Translations under genes and position numbers: made by a program
The notes under the pieces: model-generated
Databases searched by the model: none
What the model was told of the DNA's origin: nothing
The model's input: only the letters and a program-made list of their open reading frames with translations
NCBI GenBank assembly: GCA_018660305.1
Contig: JABJKO010000109.1
Span: 1 to 6,330 of the forward strand
Length of the DNA stretch: 6,330 nucleotides
DNA from: Rhodospirillaceae bacterium
GTDB taxonomy: Bacteria > Pseudomonadota > Alphaproteobacteria > MPNO01 > UBA2964
Direction: 5' to 3'
Shown here: positions 1 through 5,715 of the stretch, piece by piece
How the letters are laid out: each line of letters starts with the position of its first letter
Numbering within the stretch: position 1 is the stretch's first letter

Positions 1-192
1 ATCGATACGGTGATGACCCCGTTTGGCCAGGCGCACGACGTGGACGCCCCCGATGACACCGGGACGGGCCTGGGGCTGCCGCTCGCCAAATCGCTGGTGG
101 AAAGCCATGACGGCAAGCTCAATCTCAAAAGCCAGCCCGGCAAAGGCACGCGGGTGACCGTTCAGTTCCCGCCCATGAGGCTTGTTGCCTGA
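1..192 (+). CDS. Sensor histidine kinase, C-terminal fragment (5' end outside window)
   Basis: This is the tail of a HATPase_c (GHKL) ATP-binding domain; only the last 63 residues are present and the frame is open to the left edge. Visible pieces are an F-box-like start (VMTPFGQ), the G2-type ATP-lid motif GTGLGLPLAKSLVESHDG and the closing strand GKGTRVTVQFP, which is the normal order at the end of a two-component sensor kinase. Such proteins autophosphorylate a histidine and pass the phosphate to a response regulator. The sensor part and the partner lie outside the window, so the stimulus is unknown. The gene stops right inside a small terminator hairpin, and the next gene has its own strong ribosome site, so it is probably the last gene of its transcript. 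The family call is firm; the specific role is not known. Confidence 0.9.
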   Translation: MDTVMTPFGQAHDVDAPDDTGTGLGLPLAKSLVESHDGKLNLKSQPGKGTRVTVQFPPMRLVA

Positions 193-209
193 CTGGCAGG
201 CTTTTTCTT
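187..209 (+). terminator. Rho-independent terminator after the histidine kinase
   Basis: GCCTG (187-191) pairs with CAGGC (197-201) around a five-base loop, followed directly by TTTTT and a further TT after one C. The left arm overlaps the kinase stop codon at 190-192. The stem is short but entirely G/C-rich except for one A-T pair, and the T-run is well placed, so a modest intrinsic terminator is likely. Confidence 0.65.
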
Positions 210-299
210 GCATCGGGAAACGGTTTGATCGACACTTCCGTCAAGTGCTCGCGGGCAATCCGGTTGGCGCCCAGCAGCACATCACAGAGGAGGTAGATC

Positions 300-1007
300 A
301 TGGCCAAGCCCGAAGCGTTTGAAGATCATTGCTGGAAAGACGTTGTGCCGCAGAAGGACCTCGATACCTATGCGTCCTTCGCGCGGGAAACCTATATTGG
401 CGAGAACCCGGCCATGTTGTGCATCGATTTGTACAATCTGGTGTATAAGGGCGGCGCCGGCGAGCCTCACGAGATGGATGCGGAATTTCCCAATAGCTGC
501 GGGCGGTTTGCGCATGAGGCCATTGAGCCCACCAAGGAGTTATTCGCGGCGACCCGGGCGGCCGGGGTACCCATCTATTATGTGACGGCCCAGTTCAATC
601 CCCACCGGGTCCAGTCGACCCGTCGGCGCGAAGTCCTGAAGACCACGGCCCATGATTGTGAGATTCATGATGCCTTTGCGGCACAGCCGGAAGACGTGGT
701 GTTTCGCAAGGAGCGCCCCAGCGCCTTCTTCGGCACGCCGCTGATCGCGCATCTCAATCAGCGCCGTATCGACAGCCTGATCGTCTGTGGCGAAAGCACG
801 TCCGGTTGCGTCCGGGCCAGCGTGCTGGAAGCCCATATGTTCGGGCTCCATGTCTCAGTGGTGGAGGAATGCGTCTTCGACCGCGCCGAGCTGACCCATA
901 AGGTCAATTTGTTCGACATGCATCACAAATATGCCGATGTGATGAAGCTGGGCGAGGTCGTAGAGCATCTCGACAGCATTACCGAGAAAGCGGCCAAGGT
1001 GGCTTGA
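300..1007 (+). CDS. Isochorismatase-like cysteine hydrolase (N-carbamoylsarcosine/maleamate amidase-like)
   Basis: This 235-residue protein has the three catalytic positions of the cysteine hydrolase superfamily: Asp43 (AMLCIDLYN), Lys137 (VVFRKERPSAFFGT) and nucleophile Cys170 in GESTSGCVRAS. The TSGCVRA form of the cysteine loop is typical of N-carbamoylsarcosine amidohydrolase and maleamate amidohydrolase relatives rather than of true isochorismatase, so C-N amide or carbamoyl hydrolysis in the cytoplasm is the likely chemistry. About 35 residues precede the first core strand, as in longer amidohydrolase members. The start is supported by AGAGGAGG at 286-293, six bases before the ATG. The 107-bp upstream gap and the terminators on both sides make it a single-gene transcript. 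The substrate cannot be read from sequence; no sarcosine, creatinine or nicotinate pathway genes are next to it. Confidence 0.85.
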   Translation: MAKPEAFEDHCWKDVVPQKDLDTYASFARETYIGENPAMLCIDLYNLVYKGGAGEPHEMDAEFPNSCGRFAHEAIEPTKELFAATRAAGVPIYYVTAQFNPHRVQSTRRREVLKTTAHDCEIHDAFAAQPEDVVFRKERPSAFFGTPLIAHLNQRRIDSLIVCGESTSGCVRASVLEAHMFGLHVSVVEECVFDRAELTHKVNLFDMHHKYADVMKLGEVVEHLDSITEKAAKVA

Positions 1008-1031
1008 TCGCCTGATCATAGACGCCCAAAG

Positions 1032-1061
1032 AAAAACGCCCCCGGTTTGGGGGCGTTTTTT
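1032..1061. terminator. Bidirectional rho-independent terminator between convergent genes
   Basis: AAAAACGCCCCC (1032-1043) pairs perfectly with GGGGGCGTTTTT (1049-1060) across a five-base loop, a 12-bp stem. It has a T-run on the plus strand (1056-1061) and an A-run on the left that becomes a T-run on the minus strand. It lies 24 bases after the cysteine hydrolase stop and 24 bases beyond the stop of the convergent small gene, so it can end both transcripts. Confidence 0.93.
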
Positions 1062-1085
1062 ATGGAGAGAAACTTTGTTCCCGGA

Positions 1086-1490
1086 TCAGAACATACTGAC
1101 GACGACCAGACCGGTGAACATGGCGGCAACAAGTGAACTGCCGATATTCACCTTGCGGCGCAGCCGGCGGGCGCGCTGACGGCGGGCGGCCAGGACCCGC
1201 TGGGCGACCATGGCTTCTTCGATAGCGGCCCGGCGGGCCTCTCTTTCGCTCAGTTCTGTATCAAGCATATTTACCCTCTTGGCGATCAACGCACGTAATT
1301 CATCTGGTGACATTTCGAGCAGCTTTTGGGCGCCGGCCTTGGCTTCATTGTAGATTTCCGGGGTCACCGGAATGCCGCCAATGCTCGACGGAGTCTGTAA
1401 GGGAACGACATTATCGGTCTCGACGGCGGGCGGGGCAGGTGGGAGTCCTGCCGGAATTTCCGTAAAGGCTTGGGCGACTGCGGCGCTCAT
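1086..1490 (-). CDS. Unknown small protein with basic stretch and C-terminal membrane anchor
   Basis: I do not recognise the family. The 134-residue protein has a proline-rich, low-complexity N-terminus (about 10-45), then a charged helical region (about 46-113, including SPDELRALIAKRV and EREARRAAIEEAM) that could form a coiled coil. A cluster of eight Arg/Lys in residues 103-113 follows, then one hydrophobic segment at about 115-133 ending at the last residue. This is the shape of a tail-anchored inner-membrane protein with its bulk in the cytoplasm by the positive-inside rule. The start at 1490 is preferred over a longer frame beginning at 1556: AGGAG sits six bases upstream, and the extra 22 codons overlap a putative sigma-54 promoter. 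It converges on the cysteine hydrolase and shares its terminator. That it is a real gene is well supported by RBS, promoter and terminator; function is unknown. Confidence 0.8.
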   Translation of the reverse strand: MSAAVAQAFTEIPAGLPPAPPAVETDNVVPLQTPSSIGGIPVTPEIYNEAKAGAQKLLEMSPDELRALIAKRVNMLDTELSEREARRAAIEEAMVAQRVLAARRQRARRLRRKVNIGSSLVAAMFTGLVVVSMF

Positions 1491-1496
1491 GATTTT

Positions 1497-1501
1497 CTCC
1501 T
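1497..1501 (-). promoter_or_regulatory. Shine-Dalgarno deciding the small protein start
   Basis: On the minus strand AGGAG is followed by a six-base spacer (AAAATC) and the ATG at 1490. The longer reading frame's first ATG at 1556 falls upstream of the predicted transcription start, so the shorter start is favoured. Confidence 0.85.
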
Positions 1502-1530
1502 GTATAAGGCCCGAAGGCTCACCCCATCTA

Positions 1531-1547
1531 TGCACAAACCGTGCCAA
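1531..1547 (-). promoter_or_regulatory. Putative sigma-54 (RpoN) -24/-12 promoter
   Basis: The minus strand reads TTGGCACGGTTTGTGCA. Against the consensus TGGCACG-N4-TTGCA it has the whole -24 block and GTGCA in the -12 block, one mismatch, with GG and GC at the required spacing. Taking the C at 1532 as -12 puts transcription start near 1520, giving a 30-base leader that holds the AGGAG site and ends at the ATG at 1490. The same bases form a GCAC/GTGC dyad, so a repressor operator is an alternative reading. No activator gene is in the window. Confidence 0.65.
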
Positions 1548-1598
1548 GTAAGGCATGCTTGTTTTTCAATGGCTTAGAGGTCGCCCCTGGTCCGAAGA

Positions 1599-1641
1599 CG
1601 GCAAATACGACGGTCAGGCCTTTCCGGGTTGGCGGCAAATA
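1599..1641. repeat. Direct 9-mer repeat CGGCAAATA, possible activator sites
   Basis: CGGCAAATA occurs at 1599-1607 and 1633-1641, 34 bp apart. The second copy is part of a dyad GGCAA-ATA-TTGCC (1634-1646). Relative to the predicted start near 1520 they sit at about -79 to -87 and -113 to -121, the range where sigma-54 enhancer-binding proteins usually bind. The dyad also lies just past the amidase stop and could act as a weak stem-loop, but it has no T-run. Confidence 0.35.
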
Positions 1642-1653
1642 TTGCCCATCTCT

Positions 1654-2940
1654 CTAGATGGTGAGCCTGCTATGAAGCCACTTGCCGAGAGCGAGAAGCC
1701 GGTTGTCCGCGCCGTGCCCGGCGACGAGCTGGAGCCCTACCGGCAGCCCTGTGGGGCCTGTCAGGCCGGGCACCGTGACGCAGGCCACATGCAGAAGCGT
1801 CCAGATCATGTTGAAGGTGGGATGGCCGGTCATGGCAAATCCGACCGGAGCCTCTCCGCGGGCGCTGGGTGTCAGAAATCCGTCCCATTGGGAGAGCAGG
1901 TCGTCGATTTCCGCGCGGCATCTTGCGGCCAGCGCCAGCGCCCGGAGATACTCGTTCGTCGAACGGTTCATGCCCCGTTCCATGCGTTCCAGCAGGCGTT
2001 CGCTGAGAAGTTCCCGATGGGAATCATATTCCGGCCGCAGACTGCGTGCGAGCCCCACATCCATGATGGTGGCGTGGGCTGCTTCAAGCCCATCAAAATG
2101 CCCGGGCAGCTCAATTTCCTCGGTTCCGGTGCCGAAATCCTGCAGACGGTTGATGGTCTGTTCAAACGCGGCCACCGTTGCCGGCTCTGCATCGTGCCAT
2201 AGGGGAGACCGGCAGATGGCGATGCGGGGTGACGGGCTGGGGCCGTCGGGCAGCGGCGCGTTTTCCGCGCCGGTTACGACCGCGTGTATCAGCGACAAAT
2301 CATCGAAACTGCGCGCCATGTAGCCCACGCAGTCCAAAGAGGGAACAATGAGCTTGACCCCCTCGCGCGACACGGCGCCGAAGCTCGGTTTGAAACCGCA
2401 TACACCGCAGAACGAGGCCGGGCGAATGACCGACCCCGAGGTTTGGGTCCCAAAACCCGCCGGAACCATGAAATCCGCGACCGCCGCCGCCGTACCGCTG
2501 GAAGAGCCGCCCGGCGTGTGGGTTATATTATGTGGATTGACGGTTTTTCCCGGCTTGAACGTGGCAAATTCCGTGGTGACGGTTTTGCCCATGATGATGC
2601 CGCCGCCCGCTCTGATGGCAGCAACGCAGGCGGCGTCCCGATCAGGGTGGTTGTCGGCATAGATGGGTGAGGCCATGCGGGTCGGCATGTCGTCGGTATC
2701 GATAATGTCTTTGACGCCCACCGGGATCCCGTGAAGCGGGCCACGGGCGGGCTCGGCATCCCTTTTCCGTGCTTCCGCGAGAACATTGTCCGGGTCCACA
2801 TGCTCCCATGCGCCGACGGTGGCTTCGCGGGCCTCAATGCGGTCAAGGCAGGATCGGACCAGCTCCTCCGCCTTTATGTCCCGGGCCGCGATGCGTTGCG
2901 CCGCCTCGCTTGCGGTCAGTCTACAAAGATCATGGTCCAT
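1654..2940 (-). CDS. Amidase-signature family hydrolase
   Basis: A 428-residue amidase of the GatA/FAAH superfamily, which hydrolyses carboxamides in the cytoplasm by a Ser-cisSer-Lys mechanism. All parts are visible in order: Lys77 in HGIPVGVKDIID, the glycine-serine loop GGSSSGTAAAVA (about 144-155, cis-serine Ser146 or Ser147), and the nucleophile Ser170 in GTQTSGSVIRPASFCG, followed by GFKPSFGAVS. The C-terminus carries the family's closing block GPTGLPVGLQLVAG. Length is at the short end of the family and looks complete. It is unlikely to be the tRNA amidotransferase subunit because no gatB or gatC flanks it, so substrate is open. The start at 2940 has only a weak purine run (GAAAAAGA) in place of a good Shine-Dalgarno. 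It is divergent from the NAD(P)HX repair gene, and 163 bp separate it from the small protein downstream, which has its own promoter. Confidence 0.93.
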   Translation of the reverse strand: MDHDLCRLTASEAAQRIAARDIKAEELVRSCLDRIEAREATVGAWEHVDPDNVLAEARKRDAEPARGPLHGIPVGVKDIIDTDDMPTRMASPIYADNHPDRDAACVAAIRAGGGIIMGKTVTTEFATFKPGKTVNPHNITHTPGGSSSGTAAAVADFMVPAGFGTQTSGSVIRPASFCGVCGFKPSFGAVSREGVKLIVPSLDCVGYMARSFDDLSLIHAVVTGAENAPLPDGPSPSPRIAICRSPLWHDAEPATVAAFEQTINRLQDFGTGTEEIELPGHFDGLEAAHATIMDVGLARSLRPEYDSHRELLSERLLERMERGMNRSTNEYLRALALAARCRAEIDDLLSQWDGFLTPSARGEAPVGFAMTGHPTFNMIWTLLHVACVTVPGLTGPTGLPVGLQLVAGHGADNRLLALGKWLHSRLTI

Positions 2941-2984
2941 TCTTTTTCAAACCCGTTGCCGGTTAAGGGGATCTGTCAGGGCCC

Positions 2985-3014
2985 ATAGTGGGTTGAGGCT
3001 TCGGTCACGGTCAA
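2985..3014 (-). promoter_or_regulatory. Candidate housekeeping promoter for the amidase
   Basis: On the minus strand TTGACC (3009-3014, five of six to TTGACA) is followed after 18 bases by CACTAT (2985-2990, three of six to TATAAT). This would give a leader of about 38 bases. The -10 match is poor, so this is only a candidate. No matching plus-strand promoter for the divergent gene was convincing in this 153-bp region (2941-3093). Confidence 0.3.
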
Positions 3015-3093
3015 GCGACCGCACCATCGGGGCGGATACGGAAGACCAACTCCGCTCTTTCCGTCTTTGGCGGCGGCGGGCTATTGTTTTCCC

Positions 3094-4596
3094 ATGGCGC
3101 CAAACGACATCAAATCAGCCTCGGGCGACGAGGCGCTGGAACTGTTGACCGTTGCCCAGATGTACCGGGCCGATGAGGCGGCGATCGCGTCGGGGACATC
3201 CGGCCAAGTTCTCATGGAGAACGCCGGGCAGGCCATAGCCGATCAAATCCGAAATCGCTGGGCCCGACGACCGATCAGTATCCTGTGCGGCCCCGGCAAA
3301 AATGGCGGCGACGGGTTTGTCGTGGCGCGCCTGCTTGCCGATGAAGGGTGGCCCATAACATTGGCGCTGCTGGGCGAAAAGGAGGCTCTTAAAGGCGATG
3401 CCGCCTGGGCCGCGGCCCAATGGAGCGGCGCCGTGCATCCGCCCGATCCGTCGGTGCTGGATGGTGCCGAACTGGTGGTCGATGCCTTGTTCGGTGCAGG
3501 ATTAAGCCGTCCCCTCGACGACATGGCGCGGATCTTGATCGATGCCATCAATGACCGAAGGCTTCCCTGCGTTGCTGTCGATATCCCCAGCGGTGTTCAT
3601 GGCGATACCGGTCAGGTCCTGGGAGGCGCGCCTTCCTGCCGGCTGACAGTAACGTTTTTTCGCCGCAAACCCGGACATCTCCTGATGCCGGGCCGGGCAT
3701 TTGCCGGCGAAACCGTGGTCGCGCCGATTGGTATTCCGGAATCCGTACTGGAACAGATCGAACCGGAAACATTTGCGAACGGCCCGGGCCTCTGGCTGTC
3801 ACATTATCCCTGGCCGGCTTTGGGAGACCACAAATATGGCAGAGGCCACGCCCTGATTGCCGGTGGCGCCTCCATGACCGGCGCGGCCCGGCTGGCAGCC
3901 CGGGCGGCCTATCGGGCGGGGGCCGGTATGGTGACCATCGCCTCGCCGCCGTCGGCGGTACAGATCTATGCCGGCGATCTCGCGGGGCTTCTGGTTTCGG
4001 CGGTCGCCAATGAGGATGAGTTCAATGCCTTGCTGGTGGATCCACGAAAGAACGCCGCCCTGGTGGGGCCCGGTTGCGGTGTGAGCCGGACCACCCGCAA
4101 CATGGCCCTGGGCGCGCTCAGGGCTCAAAAAGCGGTTGTGCTGGACGCCGATGCTCTTAGCGTTTTTCAGGACAATCCGGGGGATCTGTTTGACGCCCTG
4201 TTGGATTCCAGCGCGGTTTTGACCCCCCATGACGGAGAATTCGCCCGCCTGTTCGATCAGGCTGGTGACAAGCTCAGCAGAGTCCGTGCCGCTGCGGCCA
4301 GATGCGGCGCCGTGGTCGTGCTCAAGGGCCCCGATACGGTGATCGCCGCTCCCGACGGGAGAGCAATTATAAATGATAACGCGCCGCCGACCCTGGCGAC
4401 CGCCGGAACCGGAGACGTCCTCGCGGGTCTGATTCTGGGTTTGATGGCTCAGGGAATGGGGCCGTTCGATGCCGCCTGCGCCGGGGTATGGCTGCACGGA
4501 GCAGCGGCAACACAATTTGGCCCCGGTCTGATCGCAAGCGATATTCCGGAAATGGTGCCGGCAATCCTTAACCAGCTACACCTTATGGATAGTTAG
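3094..4596 (+). CDS. nnrD: Bifunctional NAD(P)HX epimerase / ADP-dependent NAD(P)HX dehydratase
   Basis: A metabolite-repair enzyme that restores hydrated NADH and NADPH: the N-terminal domain interconverts the R and S hydrates, and the C-terminal ribokinase-like domain dehydrates the S form using ADP. At 500 residues it matches the fused YjeF architecture. Epimerase domain (about 17-215): LLTVAQMYRADEAAI, GPGKNGGDGF (Asp73), VVDALFGAGLSR (Asp130), AVDIPSGVHGDTG (Asp163) and FFRRKPGH. Dehydratase domain (about 240-495): HKYGRGHALIAGG, VLDADALS, LTPHDGEFARLF, VVLKGPDT and TAGTGDVLAG (438-441 GTGD, catalytic Asp441). The ATG at 3094 was chosen as nearest to the conserved start; a TTG at 3067 in the same frame would add nine residues. 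Neither has a clear Shine-Dalgarno. The fused protein is often called nnrD or nnr. In many relatives glnB-glnA follow this gene, but not here. Confidence 0.95.
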   Translation: MAPNDIKSASGDEALELLTVAQMYRADEAAIASGTSGQVLMENAGQAIADQIRNRWARRPISILCGPGKNGGDGFVVARLLADEGWPITLALLGEKEALKGDAAWAAAQWSGAVHPPDPSVLDGAELVVDALFGAGLSRPLDDMARILIDAINDRRLPCVAVDIPSGVHGDTGQVLGGAPSCRLTVTFFRRKPGHLLMPGRAFAGETVVAPIGIPESVLEQIEPETFANGPGLWLSHYPWPALGDHKYGRGHALIAGGASMTGAARLAARAAYRAGAGMVTIASPPSAVQIYAGDLAGLLVSAVANEDEFNALLVDPRKNAALVGPGCGVSRTTRNMALGALRAQKAVVLDADALSVFQDNPGDLFDALLDSSAVLTPHDGEFARLFDQAGDKLSRVRAAAARCGAVVVLKGPDTVIAAPDGRAIINDNAPPTLATAGTGDVLAGLILGLMAQGMGPFDAACAGVWLHGAAATQFGPGLIASDIPEMVPAILNQLHLMDS

Positions 4597-4775
4597 GGCG
4601 GGTGAGTGGAGCGGACAAAATGGTGCCGTGTTAGGGTATTGAAATCTTTGGGAAATATCTAAAATTTATATCAATCTCAAGTAGTTGGGGCATCATCTTT
4701 TACGCGATCTTAATATGTAATGGTTACTTTAGCGGCGTTAGTCAGTGATAGGTAATTGTAACTGGGGCTACCGCC
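4597..4775. other. AT-rich intergenic region upstream of the 95-residue gene
   Basis: No gene is seen here. Positions 4621-4740 contain 43 G/C in 120 bases (about 36%), far below the surrounding coding DNA. Weak promoter-like pairs for the downstream gene are TTGAAA (4639-4644) with TAAAAT (4660-4665) at a short 15-base spacing, and TTGGGG (4685-4690) with CTTAAT (4709-4714) at 18. Two similar 11-mers, GTAATGGTTAC (4717-4727) and GTAATTGTAAC (4752-4762), match at 9 of 11 positions and start 35 bp apart; the first is a GTAA/TTAC dyad. No terminator for the preceding gene was found. Confidence 0.4.
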
Positions 4776-5063
4776 ATGGGTTGGCTGAACCGCATAACCG
4801 GGCAGTCTTTTGCGAGCGCATTTTTCGGGCGCAGCAACCGCATGGATTACGTCAAAGCTGGGACAACGTTCCGGCGCGTTCATGACGACGATCTGGTCGA
4901 GACGGCGGAAGTAGAATCGGTCGCCGAGGATCCCTACGGCATCCCGCACGTCAAATTCAAGGTGTTTTTCTCCCGGACCAACCGCTTCAACTATGAAGAG
5001 GGCACCCGTATGCTGGCTCTCAGAACCTTTGCCGATCGATACAAAGAGCAGGTTACCACCTGA
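4776..5063 (+). CDS. Conserved-looking small soluble protein, function unknown
   Basis: I cannot name this 95-residue protein. It begins with a short amphipathic stretch (residues 1-20, GWLNRITGQSFASAFFGRS), then alternating strands from about 29 to 85: TTFRRVHD, ETAEVESVAED, HVKFKVFFSR and RMLALRTFADRY. This resembles a small beta-barrel fold, but that is inference from pattern only. There are no cysteines, no membrane segment and no signal peptide. The start ATG has GGGG at 4764-4767, eight bases upstream, a modest ribosome site. Codon use matches neighbouring genes, unlike the AT-rich DNA before it, which supports real coding. It faces the Lrp regulator with a 40-bp gap that shows no convincing terminator. 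Confidence 0.75.
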   Translation: MGWLNRITGQSFASAFFGRSNRMDYVKAGTTFRRVHDDDLVETAEVESVAEDPYGIPHVKFKVFFSRTNRFNYEEGTRMLALRTFADRYKEQVTT

Positions 5064-5103
5064 TTCCTTCGGCGGGTCGGCCCCACACCACCCAATCTTC
5101 TAA

Positions 5104-5589
5104 TCATGGCGTGTCGAGCGGTAAATCCGTCCGATAGGTGACCCGTTTAAGGGCAAAGCTGGATTTGATGCTGGCAACGCCGGGGATGGTGGTCAGTTCA
5201 TTGACCAGAAAGCGCTCGTAATCATCGATACTGGCCACCGCGACGCGGATCAAATAGTCGGAATCCCCGGTCATCAGATAGCACTCCATTACTTCCGGCC
5301 GTTTGCTGACCGCTGCTTCAAACGATTCCAGCGCCGTTTCAATCTGCCGCTCCAGGGTGACCTGAACAAAGACACTCACCGGCAAACCCACAGTTGCCGG
5401 GTTCACAAGCGCAACATACCGGCTGATGGTGCCGTTTCGTTCCAGGTCGCGCACCCGTCTCAGGCACGGAGAGGGCGACAGGCCGACCGCCCGCGCCAGA
5501 TCCGCATTGGTGATGCGGGCATTGGCCTGAAGCTGTGTCAGGATTCGATGATCGATCTCATCCAGCCTTATTTGAGCAATATCATCCAT
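5104..5589 (-). CDS. Lrp/AsnC family transcriptional regulator
   Basis: A 161-residue regulator of the feast/famine family, which binds DNA as dimers or octamers and senses amino acids. The N-terminal helix-turn-helix spans about residues 9-60 (LDEIDHRILTQLQANARIT, then LARAVGLSPSPCLRRVRDLE with the recognition helix). The C-terminal RAM ligand-binding domain spans about 70-155 and includes the conserved turn GDSDYLIRV (108-116) and TTIPGVASIKSSFALKRV. Start 5589 is chosen over 5643 because GGAG lies six bases upstream and the protein then has the usual Lrp length. It is divergent from the E1-like dehydrogenase gene, 124 bp apart. A dyad resembling an Lrp site lies 17-36 bp before its start codon, so autoregulation and control of the neighbour are likely. 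It may be the functional counterpart of MdeR, though BkdR or another Lrp paralogue is possible. Confidence 0.93.
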   Translation of the reverse strand: MDDIAQIRLDEIDHRILTQLQANARITNADLARAVGLSPSPCLRRVRDLERNGTISRYVALVNPATVGLPVSVFVQVTLERQIETALESFEAAVSKRPEVMECYLMTGDSDYLIRVAVASIDDYERFLVNELTTIPGVASIKSSFALKRVTYRTDLPLDTP

Positions 5590-5595
5590 ATTTAG

Positions 5596-5599
5596 CTCC
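5596..5599 (-). promoter_or_regulatory. Shine-Dalgarno deciding the Lrp regulator start
   Basis: GGAG on the minus strand, six bases (CTAAAT) before the ATG at 5589. The upstream ATG at 5643 in the same frame would place the regulator's coding sequence over the putative operator and add 18 residues not typical of the family. Confidence 0.8.
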
Positions 5600-5605
5600 A
5601 GAAAA

Positions 5606-5625
5606 TAGCAGATTATTGCTAATCT
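5606..5625. promoter_or_regulatory. Putative Lrp-type operator (TAGCA-N6-TGCTA)
   Basis: TAGCA (5606-5610) and TGCTA (5617-5621) form a perfect inverted repeat around GATTAT. The E. coli Lrp consensus YAGHA-WATTW-TDCTR has the same arms with a five-base AT-rich spacer. An overlapping second dyad, AGATTA-TTGC-TAATCT (5610-5625), strengthens the signal. Location directly before the regulator gene fits autoregulation. Confidence 0.6.
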
Positions 5626-5661
5626 ATGCTCATTTACTGCCAAGTTCGCAACGCATAATTC

Positions 5662-5715
5662 GGTTATTCGAGGTTATCATCTCGTTAACGAAGATGACCT
5701 AGGGGTTACGGTTAT
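5662..5715. repeat. GGTTAT repeats and TCGTTAACGA palindrome before the E1-like gene
   Basis: GGTTAT occurs at 5662-5667, 5672-5677 and 5710-5715, with GGTTAC at 5704-5709; the first two copies are exactly 10 bp (one helical turn) apart. A perfect 10-bp palindrome TCGTTAACGA lies at 5682-5691. These could be further regulator contacts upstream of the E1-like gene. The repeats are short, so chance is not excluded. Confidence 0.3.

Noticed and set aside
1555..2202. 215-codon plus-strand open frame over the amidase gene
   Set aside because: Its sequence has no family motifs and low-complexity composition, while the minus-strand amidase here has full catalytic motifs and GC-rich codon periodicity; it is an antisense shadow.
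1654..2940. Amidase as GatA of the Asp/Glu-tRNA amidotransferase
   Set aside because: No gatB or gatC is next to it, and the serine loop GGSSSGT with SGSVIRPA looks like a general amidase rather than canonical GatA.
3008..3021. Small hairpin CGGTC-AAGC-GACCG in the amidase/NAD(P)HX gene spacer
   Set aside because: Only five base pairs, no T-run, and such hairpins are expected by chance in GC-rich DNA.
3799..4515. 238-codon minus-strand open frame inside the NAD(P)HX repair gene
   Set aside because: It is antisense to the conserved dehydratase domain and shows no recognisable domain or ribosome site.
5064..5103. Possible terminator between the convergent 95-residue gene and Lrp gene
   Set aside because: Only a three-base GGG/CCC stem is available and no T-run follows on either strand.
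5627..5642. Second sigma-54-like element (TGGCAGTAAATGAGCA, minus strand) before the Lrp regulator
   Set aside because: GG and GC spacing is right, but the rest of both the -24 and -12 blocks is poor, and Lrp genes are normally sigma-70 dependent.
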